A program made the translations under genes and the position numbers. The notes under the pieces are model-generated. The model saw only the letters and a list, made by a program, of their open reading frames with translations, searched no databases and was not told the origin of the DNA. Source: Burkholderiales bacterium (GTDB lineage: Bacteria > Pseudomonadota > Gammaproteobacteria > Burkholderiales > Casimicrobiaceae). Taken from it: a stretch of 6,907 nucleotides of DNA. This document shows, one piece after another, positions 1 through 5,797 of the stretch (its first letter is position 1; each line of letters begins with the position of its first letter). The stretch spans positions 1 to 6,907 of the forward strand of contig JAIRPA010000075.1 in assembly GCA_031257235.1 (NCBI GenBank). Direction: 5' to 3'.

Positions 1-2534
1 TCGCCCGGAGCAAACTCGCCTGACAAAAGCGCTTTGGCAAGCGGATTCTCCACCCTTTGTTGGATGGCGCGTTTTAAAGGACGCGCGCCAAACACGGGAT
101 CAAAACCTGCCGCCGCAATCAGCGCCAACGCCTCGTCACTGACCGACAATTCAATCTCACGTTCGTGAAGTCTTGCCGTCAATCCGCGCAACTGAATTTG
201 CGCGATTTGCGCGATTTGATTTTCTTTGAGCGGATGAAACACCACCATCTCATCAATTCGATTGATAAATTCAGGACGAAAATGATTTTTCACCTCAAAC
301 ATCACCGCTTCTTTGATGGCAGATTCGTCGGCATTCTCGTCGGTTAATTGTTGAATTCTGTGCGAACCCAAATTAGAGGTCATCACAATCACCGTGTTTT
401 TGAAATCCACCGTGCGCCCCTGCCCGTCAGTCAAACGCCCTTCATCCAACACTTGTAAAAGCACGTTGAACACATCGGGATGCGCTTTTTCGATTTCATC
501 AAACAAAATCACCGAATAAGGTTTTCTTCGGATGGCTTCGGTTAAATAACCGCCCTCTTCGTAGCCGACATACCCCGGAGGCGCGCCAATCAACCTCGCC
601 ACCGAATGTTTTTCCATAAATTCACTCATGTCGATCCGCGTGAGCGCGGCTTCGCTGTCGAATAAAAATTCGGCAAGCGCGCGCGTTAATTCGGTTTTGC
701 CCACACCGGTCGGTCCCAAAAACAAAAACGATCCATAGGGTTTATTCGGATCCGAAAGCCCTGAACGCGAACGCCGTACCGCATCGGAAATCAACCGCAC
801 GGCTTCGTCCTGCCCCACCACACGGCGATGCAAACGCTCTTCCATTTTTAAGAGTTTTTCGCGCTCGCCCTGCATCATCTTGGACACGGGAATCCCCGTC
901 GCGCGGGACACCACTTCCGCAATCTCTTCAACCCCCACCGAAGTGCGCAATAATCGGGGCGCGGGCGTTGTGGGCGCTACCGTATCGGCAGACTTTAATT
1001 GCGCCTCTAACTGCGGCAGTTTGCCGTATTGTAATTCGCTCATCGTTTGCCAATCGCCGCGCCGCCGTGCTTCTTCCATCTGCACTTTGATCTTGTCGAT
1101 TTCCGCTTTTAAATGTTTGGTGCCCGCAACTTGCGCTTTTTCCGATTTCCAGATTTCGTCTAAATCCGCATACTCCTTTTCAAGCCGCGCGATTTCTTCT
1201 TCAATCAACGCCAAACGTTTTTTAGAAGCGTCGTCCGTCTCTTTTTTCACGGCTTCGCGTTCGATGCGCAATTGAATCAAACGACGATCCAGTTTGTCCA
1301 TCGCTTCGGGCTTGGAATCAATTTCCATTTTGATGCGCGCCGCCGCTTCGTCGATTAAATCAATCGCCTTATCGGGCAGGAAACGATCGGTGATGTAGCG
1401 GTTGGACAACTCCGCCGCCGCGACAATCGCGGGGTCGGTGATCTCCACCCCGTGATGAATCTCATAACGTTCTTGTAAGCCGCGCAAAATGGCAATCGTG
1501 GATTCCACCGTCGGTTCATCAATCATCACTTTTTGAAAACGCCGCTCCAAGGCTGCGTCTTTCTCGATGTATTTTCGATATTCGTCTAGGGTGGTCGCGC
1601 CGATACAATGTAACTCACCGCGCGATAACGCGGGTTTTAACATATTGCCCGCATCCATCGCACCTTCGGCTTTGCCGGCACCGACCATCGTGTGCAATTC
1701 ATCAATAAATACAATCGTGCGCCCTTCATCGGCGGTGATGTCTTTGAGCACGGCTTTCAAACGCTCTTCAAATTCGCCGCGATACTTCGCCCCCGCTAAG
1801 AGTGCCGCCATATCCAACGCCAACACACGCTTGTCTTTCAAGGTTTCCGGGACTTCCCCGTTGACAATCCGCTGTGCCAACCCCTCCACAATCGCGGTCT
1901 TGCCTACCCCCGGCTCGCCGATCAACACCGGATTATTTTTACTTCTGCGTTGCAAGATTTGTATCGCGCGGCGAATCTCATCGTCTCGACCAATCACCGG
2001 ATCAAGCTTGCCCATGCGCGCGCGTTCGGTCAAATCCAAACAATACTTTTTGAGCGAATCCCGCTTGTCTTCGGCGTTTTGCGTATCCACCGTCTCTTTG
2101 CCGCGCACCGCGTCAATCGCCGCCAACAAAGCAGACTTATTGACGCCGGATTCGGTTAAAAGCCGGGTGATCTCTTGTTTGACGTTGATGGCCGCCGATA
2201 AAAACAACTCGGACGCGATGAATTGATCGCCGCGACGGGTTGCCTCTTTATCGACCAGATTCAAAAGCGCGATCAAATCCCGCGACATGGAAATTTCACC
2301 GTTGCCGCCCTCCATCGTCGGCAGTCTTTCCAAGGATTGGGCAAGGCTTAGTTTGAGTTTGCCCGCGTTTCCGCCGGCGCGCGCAATCAACGCGGCAATA
2401 CCGCTTTGATCGTCATTGAGTAATGCCAAAAGCACATGTTGCGGCTCAATATAAGTGTGATCGGCAGCCAACGCCGCGCTTTGCGCGTCGGTGATCGCCT
2501 GCTGAAATTTGGTCGTTAATTTATCAAAACGCAT
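1..2534 (-). CDS. clpB: ClpB (Hsp100) disaggregase, C-terminal end cut off by window
   Basis: ClpB is a cytoplasmic hexameric AAA+ ATPase that pulls polypeptides out of aggregates together with DnaK/DnaJ/GrpE. The window holds 844 codons without a stop; E. coli ClpB has 857 residues, so only the extreme C-terminus is missing. Domain order is as expected: N domain (about 1-145), first AAA+ module with Walker A GEPGVGKT at 206-213, pore loop KYRG near 250-253, Walker B FIDELH at 276-281 and arginine fingers R331/R332, then the coiled-coil M domain (about 410-525). The second AAA+ module has Walker A GPTGVGKT at 607-614, pore loop GYVG near 655, Walker B with D679/E680, and a GARPLKRAIQ sensor-2 region. 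All catalytic residues are intact. The ATG at 2534 is chosen because GGAGGT precedes it and the N-terminus MRFDKLTTKF matches the family. It has its own heat-shock promoter and a leader that may be structured. Identification is near certain. Confidence 0.98.
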   Translation of the reverse strand, partial: MRFDKLTTKFQQAITDAQSAALAADHTYIEPQHVLLALLNDDQSGIAALIARAGGNAGKLKLSLAQSLERLPTMEGGNGEISMSRDLIALLNLVDKEATRRGDQFIASELFLSAAINVKQEITRLLTESGVNKSALLAAIDAVRGKETVDTQNAEDKRDSLKKYCLDLTERARMGKLDPVIGRDDEIRRAIQILQRRSKNNPVLIGEPGVGKTAIVEGLAQRIVNGEVPETLKDKRVLALDMAALLAGAKYRGEFEERLKAVLKDITADEGRTIVFIDELHTMVGAGKAEGAMDAGNMLKPALSRGELHCIGATTLDEYRKYIEKDAALERRFQKVMIDEPTVESTIAILRGLQERYEIHHGVEITDPAIVAAAELSNRYITDRFLPDKAIDLIDEAAARIKMEIDSKPEAMDKLDRRLIQLRIEREAVKKETDDASKKRLALIEEEIARLEKEYADLDEIWKSEKAQVAGTKHLKAEIDKIKVQMEEARRRGDWQTMSELQYGKLPQLEAQLKSADTVAPTTPAPRLLRTSVGVEEIAEVVSRATGIPVSKMMQGEREKLLKMEERLHRRVVGQDEAVRLISDAVRRSRSGLSDPNKPYGSFLFLGPTGVGKTELTRALAEFLFDSEAALTRIDMSEFMEKHSVARLIGAPPGYVGYEEGGYLTEAIRRKPYSVILFDEIEKAHPDVFNVLLQVLDEGRLTDGQGRTVDFKNTVIVMTSNLGSHRIQQLTDENADESAIKEAVMFEVKNHFRPEFINRIDEMVVFHPLKENQIAQIAQIQLRGLTARLHEREIELSVSDEALALIAAAGFDPVFGARPLKRAIQQRVENPLAKALLSGEFAPG

Positions 2535-2535
2535 A

Positions 2536-2592
2536 AAACCTCCGAGGTGTGATACGGGTGGGCGAAGGTTTAAAACATCAGACAAAAACCTT
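2536..2592 (-). promoter_or_regulatory. clpB leader: SD-sequestering hairpin with competing upstream hairpin (candidate RNA thermometer)
   Basis: Reading the minus strand, AAACCTTCG (2571-2563) can pair with CGGAGGTTT (2544-2536). This gives nine consecutive pairs, one of them U-G, across an 18-nt loop, and it covers the whole clpB Shine-Dalgarno sequence. Upstream, AAGGTTT (2592-2586) is perfectly complementary to AAACCTT (2571-2565), so a 7-bp hairpin with a 14-nt loop can form instead and free the ribosome site. The two folds exclude each other. The complementarity is seen directly. A thermometer or switch role is inferred from the heat-shock gene downstream and from known SD-masking thermometers such as ROSE elements. 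Confidence 0.5.
2538..2543 (-). promoter_or_regulatory. clpB Shine-Dalgarno sequence GGAGGT
   Basis: GGAGGT lies three bases before the clpB ATG, and its GGAG core is five bases away. It fixes the clpB start. It also falls entirely inside the right arm of a predicted leader hairpin, so its accessibility may be controlled by RNA folding. Confidence 0.85.
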
Positions 2593-2624
2593 ATCAGTTT
2601 CTAAACCACGCCGGGATGGCACCT

Positions 2625-2652
2625 ACATGGCGGCGGTTTTTGAGATTTCAAG
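2625..2652 (-). promoter_or_regulatory. Sigma-32 (RpoH) heat-shock promoter for clpB
   Basis: On the minus strand CTTGAAA (2652-2646) matches the sigma-32 -35 consensus exactly. GCCATGT (2631-2625) follows after 14 bp and fits the -10 consensus CCCATnT at all but the first base. The predicted transcript start is near 2618, giving a leader of about 80 nt before the clpB ATG. E. coli clpB is a classic sigma-32 target, so position and target agree. No convincing sigma-70 promoter was seen beside it. Confidence 0.82.
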
Positions 2653-2659
2653 GTGGGGC

Positions 2660-2699
2660 AAAAAATTCGGTAAAAAGTAGGATTTTTCTTTTTGCCGAA
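2660..2699 (-). terminator. Rho-independent terminator after rimI
   Basis: On the minus strand TTCGGCAAAAAG (2699-2688) pairs with CTTTTTACCGAA (2677-2666) around a 10-nt loop, with a single C-A mismatch, and is followed directly by six T (2665-2660). The stem begins one base after the rimI TAG. The stem is A/U-rich apart from its GG/CC core, so it may be of moderate strength. It separates the tsaB-rimI unit from the clpB promoter, whose -35 box starts only 7 bp further on. Confidence 0.72.
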
Positions 2700-2700
2700 C

Positions 2701-3165
2701 CTACAAATCTTTCCGATACAAAAGCGCGTCCTCACGCGCGCCGGTTGGGGTCGGATAATAATTTTTTCGCAACCCTATGCGGTAAAAACCCTCGCCCGAA
2801 TAAAGCGACTGCGCTTTTTCGTTGGAGACGCGCACTTCCAAAAACATCGCGGTTACTTGGCGTTTTTTAGCCTCATCCGACAAAAAACGAAGTAAATGTT
2901 TTGCAACCCCTTGTCGGCGACAAGACGCCAAAACGGCAAGGGTCAATAATTCGGCTTGATCGCTCGCGCATTTCATCACCGCAAAACCGACAACCTTCCC
3001 CGCGCTTTCCGCCACCGGCATCACGTCTTGCGCCATCAACGAGCTTTGGAACGCCGATACCCCCCAAGGGGACGTTTGAGCCTCATTTTCTATCGCCATG
3101 ACCGCCGCCAAATCGTTTGAGGTCATGTGGCGAATGAAAAGCTCAAGCCTTGATTGAATACTCAT
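2701..3165 (-). CDS. rimI: RimI-type GNAT N-acetyltransferase
   Basis: This is a GNAT-fold acetyltransferase of the RimI family, which in E. coli uses acetyl-CoA to acetylate the N-terminal alanine of ribosomal protein S18. With the ATG at 3165 it has 154 residues, against 148 in E. coli. Visible features are an N-terminal SPWG segment, the acetyl-CoA-binding loop CRRQGVAKHLL at about 82-92, and FLEVRVSN with the probable catalytic glutamate at 110. The general-acid tyrosine is near 122 in SLYSGEGF, and the family signature RKNYYP lies near the end, followed by REDALLY. An alternative GTG at 3177 overlaps the tsaB stop as GTGA and would add four residues. I prefer the ATG because AGG precedes it, though the signal is weak. 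It follows tsaB, a pairing common in proteobacteria, and ends at a terminator. Family assignment is firm; the exact substrate is inferred. Confidence 0.93.
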   Translation of the reverse strand: MSIQSRLELFIRHMTSNDLAAVMAIENEAQTSPWGVSAFQSSLMAQDVMPVAESAGKVVGFAVMKCASDQAELLTLAVLASCRRQGVAKHLLRFLSDEAKKRQVTAMFLEVRVSNEKAQSLYSGEGFYRIGLRKNYYPTPTGAREDALLYRKDL

Positions 3166-3173
3166 CAACCTAA

Positions 3174-3947
3174 TCACAAACGCGCGCCGTCACGACGCTC
3201 TTCTATGGTGAGCGCGACACGGTTGCGAACATACAAAGGCAAAAGCCGATCCGCCGGCAGAGTATCGCCGGACAAACCCCGCGGAAGTGCCAGCTCTCCG
3301 ACCACGCGCGCCGTCGGCACACAGGTAGCGTCCATCTCGGTAAAAAGTGGCGATTCATCGTGCGCCAAACGCCATTCGGGGTAGACATCCAACCCGTCTC
3401 CCGCGCCCATCCCCATCCAAGACGCCTTCAAGGTTTTGATTTTTTCGATCGCCTGATGCGGCGGCAACACCGTCGGCGGAAAAACTTCACGCCATGAATC
3501 GGCAAGAGGGGGCGCGCGGTTTTCTTGAGCGTTGTTATCGCGCCTGATACGCAAAAATGCGCCGATATAAACTTCGTTCATTCGCGCGTCCGAGACGGAA
3601 ACCACACGGTCAACACCGTGCTTTTGAGAAGCCGCCTCGGCAATCGCCGCCAACGATGAAACCGGCACCACGGGAATATTTAACCCGAACGCCAAACCCT
3701 GCGCGACCGAACACCCCACCCGCACGCCGGTGAACGATCCGGGACCGACATCCACCGCGATGGCGTGAATGTGCGACAAGGTTATTTTTGCCTCGGCAAG
3801 GGCGGCGGCGACTTCCGGCAAAATGTTGCCCGACGACAAAGAGGTGTTCATTTCGCGCGACACCCAAAAAGGCGCGGCTTGGGTCAAGCCCACGCCCACC
3901 GCCACCGAAAGCCGCGCCGTGGTCGTCTCCAACGCCAAGATATTCAT
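3174..3947 (-). CDS. tsaB: tRNA t6A37 biosynthesis protein TsaB (YeaZ)
   Basis: TsaB is the non-catalytic ASKHA-fold partner of TsaD in the TsaBDE complex, which transfers threonylcarbamoyl to A37 of ANN-decoding tRNAs in the cytoplasm. The 257-residue product opens MNILALETTT and carries the signatures VGPGSFTG near 67-74, IPVVPVSSL at about 91-99 and DARMNEVY at 120-127. It ends with the usual LPLYVRNRVA segment. It is somewhat longer than E. coli YeaZ (231), mainly through a charged, proline-rich stretch around 132-165. The ATG at 3947 has GGAGG six bases upstream and overlaps the glycosylase stop as ATGA, so the two are probably translationally coupled. The same frame stays open upstream to about 4403 inside the glycosylase gene, but that stretch has no TsaB homology and is not part of the gene. 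Confidence 0.95.
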   Translation of the reverse strand: MNILALETTTARLSVAVGVGLTQAAPFWVSREMNTSLSSGNILPEVAAALAEAKITLSHIHAIAVDVGPGSFTGVRVGCSVAQGLAFGLNIPVVPVSSLAAIAEAASQKHGVDRVVSVSDARMNEVYIGAFLRIRRDNNAQENRAPPLADSWREVFPPTVLPPHQAIEKIKTLKASWMGMGAGDGLDVYPEWRLAHDESPLFTEMDATCVPTARVVGELALPRGLSGDTLPADRLLPLYVRNRVALTIEERRDGARL

Positions 3948-4711
3948 TGCCCGCCTCCGCCTTCGTTTAAAACGCGACGCGCAAACAAAAGGTCTTCCCA
4001 AGATTTGGCTTTGTCGGTCAAGGTGCGCAATAAATAGGCGGGATGATAAGTCACCACAAGCGGCACATTTTGGTATCGGTGAACGCGGTGACGCAGACTT
4101 GCCACCGTATCTTCCGTGTTGAGCAACAAAGACGCCGCCGTTTTGCCGAGCGCCACGATCACTTGAGGCGCGATCAAAGTGATTTGACGCTCTAAATAAG
4201 GACGGCAGGCCGCCGCTTCTTCCGCCAAAGGCGCGCGATTGCCCGGCGGGCGACACTTCACCACGTTGGCGATGTAAACATCCTCCCCGCGCTTTAATCC
4301 CAACGCTAACAACATTTGATCCAAGAGTTTTCCTGCCTGCCCCACAAACGGTTCCCCGCGCGCGTCTTCTTCCGCGCCCGGACCTTCGCCGATGAACAAC
4401 CAACGCGCGTTTTTGTCCCCTACCCCCGGCACTGTATGATGGCGCTCCTTACATAAGCCGCACGCCACACATTCGGCAATAGAGACCGGCAATTGATCCC
4501 AATTCATGGCGGCAATCAACGATGCCCGCGGGGGGGGCGGGGGTGACTTCCTTTCATGCGCATCCTCGGCAACGGCAAGGTGAGCGGAAACGTCGTCGTC
4601 GATTAAAGACTGCCCATGATCGGCATTTAAGGCATCGTTGGATTCATGGGCGTTGCCATGACGCAAACGCCATGGTGTTAATCCCATTTCCGATAAAATC
4701 GTGTCTTTCAT
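3944..4711 (-). CDS. Family 4 uracil-DNA glycosylase (Fe-S, UDGa type)
   Basis: This enzyme removes uracil from DNA as the first step of base excision repair. The family 4 signature GEGPG...EDxRGxPFVGQAG spans about 108-127, followed by NVVKCRPPGNR (149-159) and the catalytic-loop motif TYHPAYLLR (221-229). The probable 4Fe-4S ligands are C84, C87, C153 and C169, the usual spacing; C81 is an extra nearby cysteine. There is no KRRIH insert, which argues against UdgX. At 255 residues it is longer than the thermophilic members because of a roughly 70-residue N-terminal region. That region has an MGLTPWRLR motif, often seen in proteobacterial homologues annotated as phage DNA-polymerase-related, then an acidic low-complexity linker ending in five prolines. 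The start at 4711 lacks a clear SD. A second ATG (4687) would remove eight residues but break the MGLTPW block. It overlaps tsaB by ATGA. Confidence 0.93.
   Translation of the reverse strand: MKDTILSEMGLTPWRLRHGNAHESNDALNADHGQSLIDDDVSAHLAVAEDAHERKSPPPPPRASLIAAMNWDQLPVSIAECVACGLCKERHHTVPGVGDKNARWLFIGEGPGAEEDARGEPFVGQAGKLLDQMLLALGLKRGEDVYIANVVKCRPPGNRAPLAEEAAACRPYLERQITLIAPQVIVALGKTAASLLLNTEDTVASLRHRVHRYQNVPLVVTYHPAYLLRTLTDKAKSWEDLLFARRVLNEGGGGQ
3954..3958 (-). promoter_or_regulatory. tsaB Shine-Dalgarno sequence GGAGG
   Basis: GGAGG lies six bases before the tsaB ATG, inside the last codons of the glycosylase gene. It decides the tsaB start against the many upstream in-frame codons and supports the ATGA overlap as a real coupling site. 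Confidence 0.8.
4530..4543 (-). repeat. C5-G-C8 homopolymer tract in the glycosylase linker
   Basis: The coding strand reads five C, one G, then eight C (4537-4530), encoding the five-proline run at residues 57-61 between the N-terminal region and the catalytic core. It is the longest C/G homopolymer in the window and a plausible slippage site. A one-base gain would shift reading into a frame that meets TAA at 4451-4449 and loses the whole catalytic core. Confidence 0.8.
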
Positions 4712-4741
4712 TGGGGCAGGTCTTTCTTGTGCGTCTTTCTT
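4703..4741 (-). repeat. Three GAAAGAC words around the glycosylase start
   Basis: On the minus strand AAGAAAGAC occurs at 4741-4733 and again at 4728-4720. A third GAAAGAC at 4709-4703 contains the end of the start codon (ATGAAAGAC). The spacings are 13 and 17 bases. The purine-rich words lie where an SD would be expected but contain no AGGAGG-like core. They could be an operator, an S1-type ribosome-binding enhancer, or chance. Confidence 0.45.
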
Positions 4742-4769
4742 TTAAAAAGGGTTGCCAAGCGTGATTGGC

Positions 4770-5360
4770 TTACAACAAACGACGATCACGAAAGGCAGAC
4801 GCAATCGTGTTTCCGTCTGAATACTCAAGCTCGCCGCCCACCGGCAACCCGCGCGCCAAGCGGCTCAATTTGATTTTCTTGCCGGACAACATTTCGCCGA
4901 TGGTGTGCGCGGTGGCTTCGCCTTCGTTCGTAAAGTTCGTCGCCACAATCACTTCTTCAACCCCGTCGTCCAAGCGTTTCAGGAGTTGATTCAATCTTAA
5001 CGTGTTGGGACCCACGCCGTCTAAAGGCGAGATTCTTCCCATCAAGACATAATAAAGCCCGCGATACACCTGCGTTTGCTCGATCATCAGTTGATCCGCC
5101 GGCGTTTCCACCACGCACAAAAGTTTTTTGTCGCGCTTGTCTGAAGCGCACATCGCGCACAACGCGGATTCAGAAAAGGTATTGCACCGCTCGCAATGGC
5201 GAATATGCGTCAACGCCGCCGTCAGCGCGTTCGCCAAGGTTTTCGCGCCCTCGCGGTTGTATTGCAAAAGATAAGTCGCGGCGCGCTGCGCCGCTTTGGG
5301 TCCGATGCCGGGTAAGACACGCAAAGCGTCAACCAATTGATCGAGATGATTTAAGGACAT
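4770..5360 (-). CDS. recR: Recombination mediator protein RecR
   Basis: RecR works with RecF and RecO in the cytoplasm to load RecA on gapped, SSB-coated DNA. From the ATG at 5360 the protein has 196 residues (E. coli 201). Domain order is typical: helix-hairpin-helix VLPGIGPKAAQRAA at 15-28, a four-cysteine zinc motif C56-x2-C59...C68-x2-C71, and a Toprim domain starting at VVETPAD (84-90). SPLDGVGPN (111-119) and TNFTNEGEAT (141-150) follow, and GLPVGGELEY (171-180) comes near the C-terminus. The ATG fits the family N-terminus but has no visible SD. A TTG at 5417, eight bases after the ybaB stop, would add 19 residues with no resemblance to RecR. It follows ybaB in the conserved dnaX-ybaB-recR order. 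Confidence 0.96.
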   Translation of the reverse strand: MSLNHLDQLVDALRVLPGIGPKAAQRAATYLLQYNREGAKTLANALTAALTHIRHCERCNTFSESALCAMCASDKRDKKLLCVVETPADQLMIEQTQVYRGLYYVLMGRISPLDGVGPNTLRLNQLLKRLDDGVEEVIVATNFTNEGEATAHTIGEMLSGKKIKLSRLARGLPVGGELEYSDGNTIASAFRDRRLL

Positions 5361-5425
5361 GGCAAGGGGTGGTAGTGGGAAGGCTTTAAGCCCGCCGTCC
5401 CGCGCTTTTTTGATCAAACTTCGTG

Positions 5426-5752
5426 TTAAAACGGCAACTTAAAGCCGGGCGGCAGACCCGCGGCAACCCCGCCCATCTTGTCTTTAGTCATGGTTTCGAT
5501 TTTGCGAATGGCGTCGTTAAACGCCGCCACCAGCAAATCCTCCAGCATGTCCCGATCATCGCCAAACAAGGATTCATCAATCGCCACACGCCGAACTTCG
5601 TGTTTGCCGGTCATCGTGATTTTGACCAAGCCCGCGCCGGACTGACCTTCGATTTCCGCTTTTTCAATTTCTTCCTGCGCACGCTGCATGTTTTCCTGCA
5701 TCTTTTGCGCCTGCTTCATCAACCCGGCAAGCTGACCACCTTTCATCATCAT
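5426..5752 (-). CDS. ybaB: YbaB/EbfC family nucleoid-associated protein
   Basis: This small dimeric DNA-binding protein is encoded between dnaX and recR in most bacteria; homologues bind DNA as tweezer-like dimers. The 108-residue product matches E. coli YbaB in length (109) and architecture. An N-terminal helix, LMKQAQKMQENMQRAQEEIEK, is followed by the GESGAGLVK-like strand SGAGLVKITMTG, then the MLEDLLVAAFNDAIRKIE helix, and the tail ends LPPGFKLPF. Three consecutive ATG codons (5752, 5749, 5746) open the gene, with AGGAG three, six and nine bases upstream. The second or third could be the true start, changing the protein by one or two residues. The 45-bp gap before it, after dnaX, is very A/T-rich. 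Confidence 0.95.
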   Translation of the reverse strand: MMMKGGQLAGLMKQAQKMQENMQRAQEEIEKAEIEGQSGAGLVKITMTGKHEVRRVAIDESLFGDDRDMLEDLLVAAFNDAIRKIETMTKDKMGGVAAGLPPGFKLPF

Positions 5753-5755
5753 ATT

Positions 5756-5760
5756 CTCCT
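5756..5760 (-). promoter_or_regulatory. ybaB Shine-Dalgarno sequence AGGAG
   Basis: AGGAG precedes a run of three ATG codons at distances of 3, 6 and 9 bases. By usual spacing the second or third ATG would be favoured over the first. Confidence 0.7.
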
Positions 5761-5797
5761 TTATAAATCAATAAGTTAAAAACAAATTTTAAAGTTG

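Noticed and set aside
880..1275. 131-codon plus-strand open frame opposite the ClpB M domain
   Set aside because: Ser/Cys-rich translation with no recognisable motif, mirrored from the highly constrained clpB coding strand.
1567..2226. 219-codon open frame on the plus strand opposite clpB
   Set aside because: It is antisense to the conserved N and first AAA+ domains of ClpB, with Ser/Ala-rich low-complexity translation and no visible SD; a coding shadow.
2540..2549. Local ACCT/AGGT mini-hairpin at the clpB SD
   Set aside because: Only four pairs around a three-base loop; the nine-pair helix using 2571-2563 is clearly better, though this could compete transiently.
3948..4403. The tsaB frame is open for 152 codons upstream, over the glycosylase gene
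   Set aside because: The extra stretch is Arg/Gly-rich, has no TsaB features, and lies opposite in register to a well-matched glycosylase. The SD and ATGA at 3947 define the true start.
4753..4758. TTGGCA as a -35 box for the glycosylase
   Set aside because: Nothing like TATAAT is found 16-18 bp downstream; the sequence there is GACGCA.
4744..4769. Possible terminator after recR: GCCAA/TTGGC stem with a later T5
   Set aside because: Only five pairs, and the T-run is separated from the stem by five bases including CCC, so termination would be weak at best.
5761..5797. A/T-rich gap before ybaB with a TAAAAT -10-like word (5791-5786)
   Set aside because: No -35-like hexamer at 16-18 bp spacing (ACGCCT at 17 bp), so a promoter cannot be supported.
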